A program made the translations under genes and the position numbers. Of a stretch of DNA of 64,000 bases, positions 35,592 to 45,810 are shown piece after piece (position 1 is the first letter of the stretch; each line of letters starts with the position of its first letter). The stretch covers positions 806,001 to 870,000 of the forward strand of contig JAFFJZ010000048.1 in NCBI GenBank assembly GCA_018340375.1, given 5' to 3'. Source of the stretch: Gonatopus flavifemur (taxonomy: Eukaryota; Arthropoda; Insecta; Hymenoptera; Dryinidae). The notes under the pieces were generated by a model. It saw only the letters and a list, made by a program, of their open reading frames with translations. It had not been told where the DNA came from and ran no database searches.

Positions 35592-35751
35592 AGCAGTGAT
35601 GCCAGAAAATTCAAGAATCGCCAACTTTTACCCCTTCCATACCCACCACACAATCAAATTTCTTTTGTCAGGAGCTTTATTGTGTGTGTGAGGTTTCTAT
35701 ACAGATGGGGCTTGATGGAGGGGACAAAACTTGGCGTCTGGCATCACTGCT
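35592..35751. mobile_element. AGCAGTGATGCCAG fold-back, 160 bp
   Basis: The 14-bp ends AGCAGTGATGCCAG are perfectly inverted (35592-35605, 35738-35751). CCCA occurs on both sides, so a 4-bp (or 5-bp) duplication is likely, unlike the 2-bp groups. It is inserted at the CCCA start of what looks like another CCCAAGTAG-type element (right end about 35883, GTTCTGCTGGG). Confidence 0.7.
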
Positions 35752-35883
35752 CCCAAGTAGAACGATTTTTCAATATCGATCCGAATTCGAATGACTACGA
35801 CATCGAGAACTCATCGAAGTTTTGGGTTTGATCAATTCAATATCGAGTTGATCAAGATTAAAATCTCGATGTGTTCTGCTGGG

Positions 35884-36140
35884 GTACTTTCTCCTCAATA
35901 CATAGAATATGATATGGAAATTTTGCAGGTTTATGGAAATGGACAGGGAAAACTTTTCTACGGGAATGGCTTTTCTTCTTTGTTGGAACTCGTAGAGAAT
36001 GGAGCGCCAAATGTGCTGCTTATCAGTCGCCACAGTATATACTCCTGTTTGGTGAGGTTATGTAGCTCTTAGAGATATGACATATAGTGTATAAGAAACA
36101 TTGAGGCTAACTCTGTGAAACCGCAGATGGGGCGGCATTA
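35884..36140. repeat. repeat A fragment
   Basis: AGGTTTATGGAAATGGACAG and GAAAACTTTTCTACGGG at 35928-35965 are repeat A words. The remainder is unassigned. Confidence 0.5.
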
Positions 36141-36609
36141 CCCTGGTGAAAATGGGAGCGAGAAAGAAGAGCAAACGAAGCGTATACTGGAGGGTAACAA
36201 AAACGTTAATGACAAGTATACAGAGCTTGGATGGAAAGAATACAAGGAGTATGCGAAGCGGGAGTTGAAACAAAAGAAGCGTATAAAATCTAAAAAATTG
36301 AACCTTATAGCGAGGATCGAACCGGGGACTTTTACAATGGTAGCCGAGGGTCTTATCCACTCAGCCATTGATCGTCGTTGGGATCGATCGCATAAAGCTA
36401 TTATTTGAACGTCTAATATAACTCACTATTACTTCACATGGAGAGTGTGTGAAACGGGATCGAAAGCTTGTCAAGCGTATGTGGAACGTATGATTTCATT
36501 ACTTCACAGTAAGGGGGCATTACACGTTTCATGAAGAGGGAATTGAAACATTTTTCGCTTCGTATACGCTTCCTCCGCGCTTTGTGTATACGCTTCATTT
36601 TCACTAGGG
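36141..36609. mobile_element. CCCTGGTGAAAATG element carrying a tRNA-like module, 469 bp
   Basis: Ends CCCTGGTGAAAATGGG and rc(CATTTTCACTAGGG), with TA on both sides (36139-36140, 36610-36611). The GAAGCGTATAC word recurs near both ends, at about 36178, 36255, 36565 and 36592. A tRNA-like segment lies in the middle. Confidence 0.82.
36308..36378 (-). repeat. tRNA-like module inside the 36141 element
   Basis: On the minus strand: A box TGGCTGAGTGGATAAG, then CCCTCGGCTACC, then B box GGTTCGATCC. These match the tRNA consensus closely, including the D-loop GTGG. The T-stem and acceptor stem do not pair, so it is a tRNA-derived promoter remnant and not a tRNA gene. Confidence 0.65.
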
Positions 36610-36729
36610 TATTTATATTGCAAATAGCAATTCCTATTCGATAAAAAAAAATTGGAAAATTGAGTTATATACCCAATATTACTGAGACATTGGGTACTGC
36701 GTTGAGCCCTTACTGTATCCCCCTAATCG

Positions 36730-36870
36730 AGGAACTCTGCTAAACTCGTAGAAAAGATTTTCCTGTTCCTTTCCATAAATTTCAAAAATTTCCATGCGCT
36801 TTTCCATGTTCCGAAGATAAAATAGGGAAAGCAACAAAGAAATGTTGCAAGTGCCAGGAAAACTTCCCTA
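36730..36870. repeat. dispersed repeat A copy
   Basis: Contains CTCGTAGAAAAGATTTTCCT, TTTCCATGTTCCGAAGA and GGAAAACTTCCCTAAGG. Confidence 0.6.
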
Positions 36871-36928
36871 AGGCGTCGATTCTCGAAAGAGAAATCAATT
36901 GAGTTTTTGGAGCCTTTCGAAATAGTTG

Positions 36929-37048
36929 CCCATGTGAAAAAATGTCCAAAACTGTATACAATTGTACACAATTTTTATACAGTTGTATACGGTTTGTATA
37001 CAACGTATGTACAATGGTATACATTTTTGAACATCTTTTCCACATGGG
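36929..37048. mobile_element. CCCATGTGAAA fold-back tiled by TGTATACA, 120 bp
   Basis: Ends CCCATGTGAAAAAATGTCC and rc(GAACATCTTTTCCACATGGG), with TG on both sides (36927-36928, 37049-37050). The centre repeats TGTATACA and TTGTACA words. Confidence 0.85.
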
Positions 37049-37129
37049 TGTTTCAAATGACTTTTCAACTTTGTTGATTGGTTGAGAAGCTGATGCGATC
37101 ACTTAGATCAGTTATTTCGGGAGGCTCCT

Positions 37130-38400
37130 GTATTGTCCATTTTTTGTGTGAGTGAACAGAAATAACTTTTCTATGGGTTCCCACAAACTTGCAGAATTTA
37201 CATATCTTTGTCCATTTTTTTAAGGAAAAAATAAAGTTTTGAACCCGTAGAAAAGTTTTCCCTGCCCATTTTCATAAACCTGAAAAATCTTCATATTAAT
37301 CCACACGGTTTGAGGAAACAATGGGCGAAAGAATAAGGATTTTTGATGGACGAGGGAAACTTACCTCGAGGGGTTTTCCCAAAACTTGCAAAACTTCGGA
37401 ACTTTTTTACTTCTTCTCGGGAAACCATCGGAACCAAAATACGGAAACTTTGCAGAGACGAAAAAAAACTCCCCTGAGGGAATACACAGGGTCAACCTTT
37501 CTACAGGTGTTCTCATGGATTTGTCTCCTTTAGGGGATGTTCCTCGTCCATATAGGATTTCCCTATTTTGTGTGTATGAGATATATCCTTTCTCCGTGTT
37601 TGTTTCTTTCCCTCAGTCCGTAGAAAAGTTTGGCCTGTTCATTACCAAAAACGTGCCAAATTTCAATGTTCTCTTCCATGTTTCGAGGCAAGAATCGGCA
37701 AAACAACAATGAAATTTGGCATAAACGAGGAAAACTTTCCTATGAGAGGGTTTGGAAAGAATGTGGACAACCTTGGAGAAATGAATAGGCAAAACTTTGC
37801 ACGCCCTCAGGAAAGTTTTCCTCGTCCATGTAAAATTTCCTCATTATTTTTCCCATTTTCCTTCAAAATATGGAAAATAATATAGAAACTTGGAGAACAG
37901 TTTTCCCTGTTGATTCCCATAAACTTGCAAAATTTTCATGTTCTTCTCCATGTTTCGAGGAAAAAACAGGGAGAAAAACAAGGAAATTCGTATGAACGAG
38001 GGAAACTTTCCTAAGGGAATTTCGCCCGCTCATGAGAATGGGGCGGCGGGGGGATGACTTCTCTACGTGTTCTCGTCGAGACAGCTCGGAATAAGTTTTT
38101 TATCCTGAGGAAAGTTTTCTTTTTCCATGCAAAATTTCCCTATTCTTCCCCCCATCTTCCCCTCAGAACATAGTCAATAATCTGGAAATTTTGCACATAT
38201 TCCGTGTCCATCTCCACAACCTTGCATAATTTCCATATTTTTGTCCATGTTGGGAAGAAAAAAGGAGCAGACAAATGAGGAAATTTTGCCAGGATGAGGG
38301 GAACTTTCCCAAGGGTCTGGTATTCATAAAGAATTTCCAAACAATTCTCAAGAAATCATTTAGGATTTTCTTGAAACAGACATAACCGGAGTTCATTTGT
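37130..38400. repeat. cluster of dispersed repeat A copies
   Basis: At least five tandem-like copies of a unit of about 150-250 bp: GTAGAAAAGTTTTCCCTG, CATTTTCATAAAC.TGCAAAA, TTTCCATGTTTCGAGG and then GGAAACTTTCCTAAGGG. Individual copies alternate in orientation. No coding. The frame at 38163-38681 merely reads through copies. Confidence 0.7.
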
Positions 38401-38973
38401 GACATGCTTGGGCTTTGTAACATCCGTAGAAAGTTTTCCCTGTCCAATTTTAGAAACTTGGGAAATTTCAATATTATTTCCCATCTTTCAAAAAAAAAAC
38501 TCTGCCAATTAGCACACGGCTTCCTCGTTCCTACATCTGTTGCAAATTCAGGAGGGAGTAAAATTTCAGTGCTTTGGAGCAGCTTCCTTCTGACAAGGAA
38601 ACAAGCACTATATGTTATAATTTTTCTAGCAACTGCGATCAGTGCACCACTATGAAGGAGCTGTATAAGACATATCGTCAAACAATATAGATTACTAAAT
38701 CCTGCATTTCCACATTCCTCACCCGATTTGGATGAAACTATTGGACCACAATGGGAAAATCACTCAATCGTGGTATAAATTTCACTGCAATCGGATAACA
38801 GGAAGCGAAAACATTCCTAGTCGTAAAATAAAATTTTTGGTAACATGTTTCCCTTCCTTCTTCCATTTTCCTGTAAAGATCAGATTGAATCGTATTTGGA
38901 AATCGTATTGACACTGCATAAAAGTGTGGTGAAAATTTCATAACCGCTGAATGATAGGAATGAAGGATACCCA
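38401..38973. repeat. repeats A and B, mixed
   Basis: A short repeat A piece (38420-38500) is followed by repeat B (38700-38970: ATTTCACTGCAATCGGATAA, CAGGAAGCGAAAAC and AACATGTTTCCCTTCC). Confidence 0.55.
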
Positions 38974-39239
38974 CACTGTTAGGAAAATCTGTCTTAAGTT
39001 TAACAATAATATTATGAAGGTTTTTACATAAACATTTTATTAAATTTCATACGAAATTTATGAAATTTCAAATTTCCATATTAAATTTAACAACGATGAT
39101 TAAATTTAATATGAAAACAAGAAATTTAATATGAAAATATGAAATTTCATACGAAATTTCGTATGAAGTTTACTAAAATGTTTATGTAAAAAACTTCATA
39201 ATAGTATTGTTAAGTTTAAGACAGATTTTTCTAACAGTG
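38974..39239. mobile_element. CACTGTTAGGAAAA fold-back, 266 bp
   Basis: Ends CACTGTTAGGAAAATCTGTC and rc(GACAGATTTTTCTAACAGTG), with CA on both sides (38972-38973, 39240-39241). The arms pair over about 60 bp. The centre is tiled by ATTTCATACGAAATT and AAATTTAATATGAAA words. Confidence 0.88.
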
Positions 39240-39965
39240 CACATGAACGCGGTAACCACGAAACCCTCAAATTTCGGAATTTGAAATTCGGGCTATGTGC
39301 CGCGATTTTTAAAGTATCAAAGATCATTCCCTGAAAATTTCAGACCGTTTCATAAGTTTAGGTCGGAGAAATCTAGCGAACAAAATGTTTATTCGGTTGA
39401 TACGCTGGTATCCCGTTAAATGGAAACTGAATTCATAAAATAATCGGAAATTTTCAGGGATGATTCTTTGTGACTTTATCTGTGTCGCTAAAGAGCCCGG
39501 ATTTTGAACCTCGGAAAAAATTTATAAATTTATACCACGTTCCAGTTATGGTCCCATAGGGGTCCCATATAAGTTTCATCCCAATCGGATAACGGGAAGC
39601 GAAGAGACGTACGGTTACAGAATCAAAATTGTCGATAACATGTTTCCTCCCCCTCTCCCGTTTTTCTGCAAAGATCAAGTTGAAACTTATATGGGATCAT
39701 TATCGACGCTGAAATTTTGCTCTCTCCCGAATTTGCAACAAAAGTACCAAAGAGGAAGCCGTGTGCCAATTGGCAGAGTTTTTTTCTTCCCCTTCCCGTT
39801 TTCCTGTGAGGATCAGATTGAAACTGATTTGGGACTCTTATCGACACTGCATAAAACTGTGGTCGAAATTTCATAACAATCGGATGATAGGAACTAAGGA
39901 TATCCGCATGATAGCGGTATTTACGAAATTTCGTTTCGAAACTTAGCGCTTACCCTTTTCTCGCA
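39240..39965. repeat. repeat B copies and a fold-back half
   Basis: 39240-39430 resembles one arm of the 13005 fold-back (TTGATACGCTGGTATCCC). 39520-39960 holds two repeat B units (AACATGTTTCCTCCCCC..., GATCAGATTGAAACTGAT...). Confidence 0.55.
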
Positions 39966-40176
39966 CACGGAGAAAATATATTGACGAAAGATTATTCAGA
40001 GTTGAGCAAAACGGGGACATAGTTGTATTCCCGCGAAGTTTGAAATCCGGTTGACTCAATCTCCATCCGTAGTCGAGTAAAATGAAGTCAACAGGATTTT
40101 AAACTTCACGGGAATACCACTATGTCCCCGTTTTACTCAACTTTGGGTAATCTTTCGCCAATACATTTTCTCTGTG
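39966..40176. mobile_element. CACGGAGAAAATA fold-back, 211 bp
   Basis: Ends CACGGAGAAAATATATTG and rc(ATACATTTTCTCTGTG), with CA on both sides (39964-39965, 40177-40178). The arms pair over some 90 bp, for example CAAAACGGGGACATAGT with ACTATGTCCCCGTTTT. The loop is centred near 40070. Confidence 0.9.
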
Positions 40177-40700
40177 CATGAACACCGATTTGCCTGGAAT
40201 TTATATTGTACAATTAACACCTCGTGAGTGGCATATCCTCAAAGTTCTATGGCATTCGGGTGATAATGACATAGGAAAGACAAGCTTTTAAAATGTTGTA
40301 AAATTATGCGAATCACAAAAATTAATTTTCCACAATTTTTAACCGACTGCGATGAAACTCGTGTGGGACCACTATCGGATCATAACTAGGAATTGGATAA
40401 TAGGGAGCGAAGATATGCGCGTTTGCAAAAATGACAAATTTTTGCTACATTTGCTCATCTCCATCAGATTCTTGTGCACGTATCGGGCTGAAACAAATAT
40501 GGGACTATCATCGACCTTGTCGACAATTGAGATAAAAATTTCATGATGATTGGATAGCTCGAACGGAAAATATGCGCGTTCGTGTAAATGTTCACATAAA
40601 GACGCCAGACGGACATCGGACACCAAACCAAAATTGTTCTCCGAGTTTTGGGGAGTCGTTTGGTGTAAGGAATTTTGAGTTTGGAGGAAAAAAAATTTTT
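40177..40700. repeat. repeat B copies
   Basis: Repeat B words (GATGAAACTCGTGTGGGACC, CTATCGGATCATAACTAGG) at 40350-40600, then unassigned sequence. Confidence 0.5.
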
Positions 40701-40739
40701 GGGTCTCCGAAACGATCACTATGTTTTCTCTTTGCGAGG

Positions 40740-41590
40740 AAGCAAAAAATAGGGGGAAAAATGAAGAAATTGTGCATAAATGACGAAAAAATTCCTGCAC
40801 CCGTAGAAAAGTTTCCCCTGTTTATTTGCATGAACTTGCAGAACTTGCATATTATTTTCCATGTTTTTAGGAGAAATGAGGAAAAAAATGAGGAGATTTT
40901 GCATGGACGAGAAAAACTCCCCCAAGTGCAGAAATGGAATGCAATAAATCCTCCCTTTTCCTGAAGGGTTTTCCTGTCCCGTTTCATAGACTTGCAAAAT
41001 TTCCATATTTTTCACCATGTTTCGAAGAAAAGAAACCACGGAAATTTTGCAGGGACACAATTATTCTCACGTTCCCTTAGGGAAGTTTTCCTCGTCCATG
41101 CGAAAATTCCCCATCCTTTGCCCTGCTTTTTCTTCAGACCATGGAAAATAATAAGGAAATTCTGCAAGTTCATGAAAATGGAGTGGGAAAACTTTTCCAT
41201 GGGTTACTATCGACCGTATACACAATCCTCTTCTCTCGTTATCCACTTAGGGAAACTTTCTTCGTCCATGAAAAATTTCTTTATTCTTTCGTTCATTTTT
41301 TTCTTAAAACATGGAAATTAATATGGAAATGTCGCAAATTCATGGAAATGGACAGGGAAAACTTTTCTACAGGTCGGGGTAAGCTTGAGCCATACTTGAG
41401 CTGATACTGCCAACCCAGGGCCAAACTTGAACCAGCACTGAGCTGATGATTATGTGTACCCCCTCAGTAATTTTCCCCCATCCATTTCTCCAAATTCTAA
41501 AAATTTCAATCTTCTTCTCCATATTTTGAAGAAAAAATCATAAACAAACATAAAGAAATTTTGCAAGCGCAAACAAAACTTTCCAAAAGG
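40740..41590. repeat. second cluster of dispersed repeat A
   Basis: Five or so copies in alternating orientation, e.g. CCCGTAGAAAAGTTTCCCCT (40800) against GGAAATGGACAGGGAAAAC (41345). The repeated ORFs at 40572-41404 on both strands are read-throughs of this repeat, not genes. Confidence 0.7.
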
Positions 41591-43814
41591 GCAGAATTAG
41601 AGTTATTTCAACCATTTCCAATTTGAAAAGGTTCCATTAATTTTGAACACCTATTATAACAATATTCAATCGACTAAATATTTCTCCTGCTCTCGTCAAT
41701 TCGTCACTTATCGAAAGAGAAACGATTATCAAAGTAAGCGGTAATATCAACACCTCGTATGGTATATCTTATCTATACGTGTTTATTCAACGACTTGGCA
41801 CGCGCCAGAGCAGTAACAGTGGCAGCAGCAGTGCGTCAGGCAATAGATGAAATAGTAGTTTTAGATAGGATTTGCTTGGTTTGAAAATGACAGATGTTTT
41901 ATTTATCACATAATGTACTTAGATTTCTCTCGATGTTTCGACATGGAAAAGGACCACGTACAACATTTTCTTATCTAGCTTTTCACATCCCATAATCGAT
42001 CTGCATCGAATATGCCACCACCCTAGTAATCATCGGCATTCAAATCACTCGTCACACGCTCGTGCCGTATACATTAAATATTCCGTCCACTCATCCGACG
42101 TAACTACCTATTTCGATATTAATGAGGATTTAAATTATTTTCTTTGGATTGAAATGATATGTGATCCAACCGTGAGCATTCAAACGACCAATTTCGTTTC
42201 AATAGAACGACAGGGAGTCGAAGCTACGTGATCGAGTGTTTACAAGGAGATGAGGGAAGATTTCTTTCATCCACTAAGCTATGAACAATGAGGAAGTTTC
42301 TTTATTTCTTTTCCTACTCTTTCGAGTACATATCGGTTGGAATATTAAATTTCCGATGAATCACCTTTCTCAATGCGTCACGGAGGTCTTTTTTCTCAAA
42401 ATAGCGTGATTCTTTTCCACAATCAGTGTTGGATTCGTCATATTCTTTTTTCATGATTTTTCGTTATTAACGATAGCTTCGATCGGAGCTTTTGTGGAAT
42501 CTATCGAGCCGGAGTATAAAATATGTACATTAAAAATGTTCAAACGGTATATCGTGTACATAAGTTCAACGCCAAGTGGAGAACAATTTATACGGTAAGT
42601 ACTATAATTAATGTAGATACGTGACACATAGAAAACAGGGTTCCTAATCCTCATCGCCCTTTGCTATCCAGTAAAAGGCGATTTAGATAAAGTGAACGTA
42701 AAAACGTGATCTACATTCGTGATGCAGAATACAAACTCGTATCTTATACTTCTTTGTGTAACTGTGTGGATTTCTGAACTCAGAATCGTGCGTACCATGG
42801 AATGAAGGTGATTCACCTAATGACTCGTCGTAATCTGCCATCGAAAGAAAAAATCCTCTTTTTCATTTGAATCCCTTTGTGTCTCCCTTTCTAAACGATC
42901 AACGGGAGGGATTTATTTTCGCACGAATACAGAAGGGTAGATATTGAAGACTCCAATGAAAGAATCTACACCCCTCCTTACGTCTTTCTCCTGGATTTCA
43001 CAATTTGACCGAATTCTCATTAACCTCATGAACCGAATTTTTGGTGAAATTCGATTCATCGAATAAATGGAACATTAAATTCTATTCTTTCCAAAAGTCG
43101 CATCTCGAGGATTCATTAGGATTTCTTATATTATGAATGTACCTGCAATGATCCGCCAGTGAGAATTTACGACGTGTGTGCCACGCGCCCGAACAGTTCC
43201 GAAACCTCCCGAACAGATTGGTTTCTATACTATTCGTTTATGTGTGCACACGCATTACGATACACCCATACAAATGCATAGAACGATGATGATAATCTGA
43301 CAAAAGTGACCCCGGCGGGCATCTTTTACTTGGCAGACCCAAAAGTTTGGGTTCGGGCTCCGGTCTTGAGACTATAATCTATCGAGGTGTTGCAGCTGCT
43401 GCTGTTTTCCCATCATTGTCGAAGACGGCGAAGCTACTTTTCTTTCTTCCTTTCTATCCTTTCGATCTTCCCTGAGTTCTCTATTTTCAAGTTCTTTTTT
43501 TCTCTTCCTTTTCTTCTTCCAAAAATAACACCGCCGGAGAGAATCGAGTTCCCACACAATTATTCCTTCTCTTTGTTCTTTCTCGAGAAAAACAAATAAC
43601 TTGTCCTCGACGGTCGTAACAAAATCGATACTTTTGTGCGTCAATTCATTTGAGTTACCCAAACGGAAGAGTATTCTCATTTTAGATTTCGAATGTCGTC
43701 TTATCTTATCTTACAGGTGAGGAATTCATTAACAGTGATGTACCAAACTTGGAAAAACTTAGAAAAGTGAGTTTTCAAGTTCAAGGACTGACGGCTTGTT
43801 TGGGAATAATTCTA
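41591..43814. other. unique sequence, no gene confirmed
   Basis: Few repeats, moderate CpG. A short frame starting at 42523 (MYIKNVQTVYRVHKF...) ends at a GTAAGT donor (42594), and a minus-strand frame at 43372-43680 is rich in Lys/Arg/Glu. Neither has a recognisable domain or a complete splice context. These are the likeliest places for undetected or untranslated exons. Confidence 0.35.
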
Positions 43815-44065
43815 CACTGAGAGAAAGGGTCTATTCAAATATTCGACAGCCAGGAAATTAGTCACTGTAAATAAAAATTTAGTTGCGCCAGGTAAATTTT
43901 ATTTGTCATAACTAAATTTTTTATTCCTATTGAATGAACCATTTTATTCATATTTCAGACAGCTAGACTTTTATTTATACCAACTAGAGTCTAGCTAGCG
44001 CAAATAAAAATCTAGTTGCAGCAACTGGCATTTAGTGGCCCCAACTAGGTACCTTTCTCTCAGTG
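43815..44065. mobile_element. CACTGAGAGAAAGG element tiled by CTAGTTGC, copy 1 (251 bp)
   Basis: Ends CACTGAGAGAAAGGGTC and rc(GGTACCTTTCTCTCAGTG), with TA on both sides (43813-43814, 44066-44067). The interior repeats AAATAAAAATNTAGTTG and CTAGCTAG words. Copy 2, inverted, is at 55543. Confidence 0.9.
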
Positions 44066-44777
44066 TAGATTCAAAATTTTAGAAATTTCTGCTCGCAAAA
44101 CTACATAATATTATTTTGAAAACAAAATGAAAATTCTTCTCTGACTCCAGCATCCAGTTCCTTGCACTATCTTTTTCGACTCGATTATGTGTTTTACGTA
44201 TAAAAAAAAATCAATAAATAAAAAAACAAAACACAACATGATTGCGGGGCTGGTACATTACCTGTGGATTGACAATATGCGGATGAAGAAGAGCGCGCAT
44301 CGCCGAAGAAAAGGAAAGGCCCGGCATCTGTTCTTAGATTCTTCTTTCGTCACAGACCTCGCCTTGCGGGAGAGTGTGACGAAGATCGAAAAAAAGATAC
44401 AAGGCAAAAAAAGGATGGAAAAAAGCCTGCTGCCGTAGCTGCGCTGCTGTGTCTTCTGGCAATGACGAAGAAACGTTTGCGGGTGGAGAGGAAAGAAGAA
44501 GCCCGGGGTGACTTAAAAATTTTCTTGACGCGCGCAGCTGGCCATCCTAAACCATCTGAGATCATTGTAAATTAATAGTTTTATACTTTCCTTTCTTTTC
44601 ATATGCACAATCATCTTGAGAATTTTGATTTGCATTATTTGGTTTTGTTGAACAATTGTGAAAATTTGCGTAATCTTCATATGTTAAAATTCTTCTAAGA
44701 AATTCAATTACAAATGATGTGAAGAAAGTTTCATTTAAATTCGTCATTTTTAGCGAGAAATCCAATTGTCAACCCCA
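44066..44777. other. no confirmed gene
   Basis: Includes a locally GC-rich patch (44270-44560), with open but domain-free frames on both strands. Function unknown. Confidence 0.3.
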
Positions 44778-44950
44778 CACTGAGAAAAATTTGTTTCGTA
44801 GATGAACTAGCGATAAGAGAATCGTTGACATTTTATTGTTGGATATACAATTTTTGTTGTTCTTATAGTAACACATAGTTGTCATGTTGAACAAGGAAAT
44901 CGTCTATTTGGCAATGTTAACCGATAATTACACGATCTTATTCTGGGTTA

Positions 44951-45514
44951 CACGGAAACAAATAATTAGCTATTATTTGGATAGCTAAACATTAGCTACC
45001 ACAGCTATTTTTTAGCTGTCACAGCTAAACATTTAGCGGTAGCAGCAAGAAATGTAGCTGTCGCAGTGAAAATTCAACAGCTAAATTATTTGGCTATCCA
45101 AATACCAACCACAAAACCTGTACAGTTATACAGCTACGATATCCTACACGGAGAAAAATAATGTTTCAAATATTAGTACATTTTGTACTAAAGTAGCAGG
45201 ATAAGTGAAATAGTATAATTTTTTACAACACAGTGTAGTAAAAATTCATGCGTAATGGTTTGAAGACTCTTTTAATTCGGAGCCACTCCACATTATTGAG
45301 CATGAATTTTTACTACACTGTGTTTTGAAAAATTATACTATTTCACTCGTCCTACTACTTTAGTACAAAATGTAGTAATATTTGAAACATTATTTTTCTC
45401 CGTGTATTGCGACAGCTAAAAAATAGCTACAGCTGCAATTATTTTAGCTACAGCGTTTAAAAAAGGGTGCTAAAAAAGCGAGTAGCTGCCACAGCTATTT
45501 CCTTTTTTTCCGTG
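44951..45514. mobile_element. CACGGAAACAAAT element tiled by AGCTGTNACAGCT, split
   Basis: Ends CACGGAAACAAATAATTAGC and GCTATTTCCTTTTTTTCCGTG (last 20 read), with TA on both sides (44949-44950, 45515-45516). The interior words TAGCTGTCACAGCTAA and TAGCTACAGCT run up to both sides of a nested element at 45147. Confidence 0.88.
45147..45404. mobile_element. innermost CACGGAGAAAAATA fold-back, 258 bp
   Basis: Ends CACGGAGAAAAATAATGTTT and AAACATTATTTTTCTCCGTG are perfectly inverted over 20 bases. TA lies on both sides (45145-45146, 45405-45406). The arms are about 105 bp, almost perfect (TACTACACTGTGTTTTGAAA pairs with its partner). The loop is TGCGTAATGG...TTATTGAGCA. This is the freshest copy in the nest. 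Confidence 0.92.
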
Positions 45515-45519
45515 TAATA

Positions 45520-45625
45520 CCCACATAGCACAAATGTCTCAGTAATATCTCCGGAATATTCTAGAGACATTGTAATATTGTCAGAATATTCTGGAGATAT
45601 TACTGAGACATTCGTGCTAGATGGG
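45520..45625. mobile_element. CCCACATAGCAC hairpin MITE, 106 bp
   Basis: Near-perfect hairpin, CCCACATAGCACAAATGTCT...AGACATTCGTGCTAGATGGG, with TA on both sides (45518-45519, 45626-45627). The stem contains GAATATTC dyads. It also lies inside the outer 44778 element. Confidence 0.9.
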
Positions 45626-45810
45626 TACATCGCAATTCGAATTACTGTATATGAAGCCACGATAATTATCGTAAAAATATGACCGTCAACAATGCTTAAT
45701 CGACAATTTTATCGCCAACAAGACAACTATATGTTGCTATAAGAACAAAAATTATTGTATATTCAACAATTCTCCTGTTGCTAGTTTTACGAAACACATT
45801 TCTCTCAGTT

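Larger units (their letters stand above)
44778..45810. mobile_element. outer CACTGAGAAAAA element of a nest
   Basis: Ends CACTGAGAAAAATTTG and rc(ACACATTTCTCTCAGTT), with CA on both sides (44776-44777, 45811-45812). Arm segments such as TATACAATTTTTGTTGTTCT (left) and AGAACAAAAATTATTGTATA (right) pair. The two arms flank two later insertions, 44951-45514 and 45520-45625. Confidence 0.85.

Noticed and set aside
36308..36378. Functional tRNA gene
   Set aside because: A and B boxes are good, but the T-stem and acceptor stem do not pair.
40572..41404. Overlapping frames on both strands resembling each other
   Set aside because: They are translations of dispersed repeat A copies in alternating orientation.
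42523..42594. Short ATG frame ending at a GTAAGT donor
   Set aside because: 24 codons without recognisable features and with AT-rich codon use. Many such coincidences are expected in 64 kb.
43372..43680. Minus-strand Lys/Arg/Glu-rich frame of 102 codons
   Set aside because: Pyrimidine-rich plus strand (CTTTTCTTCC) explains the composition. No domain or splice evidence.
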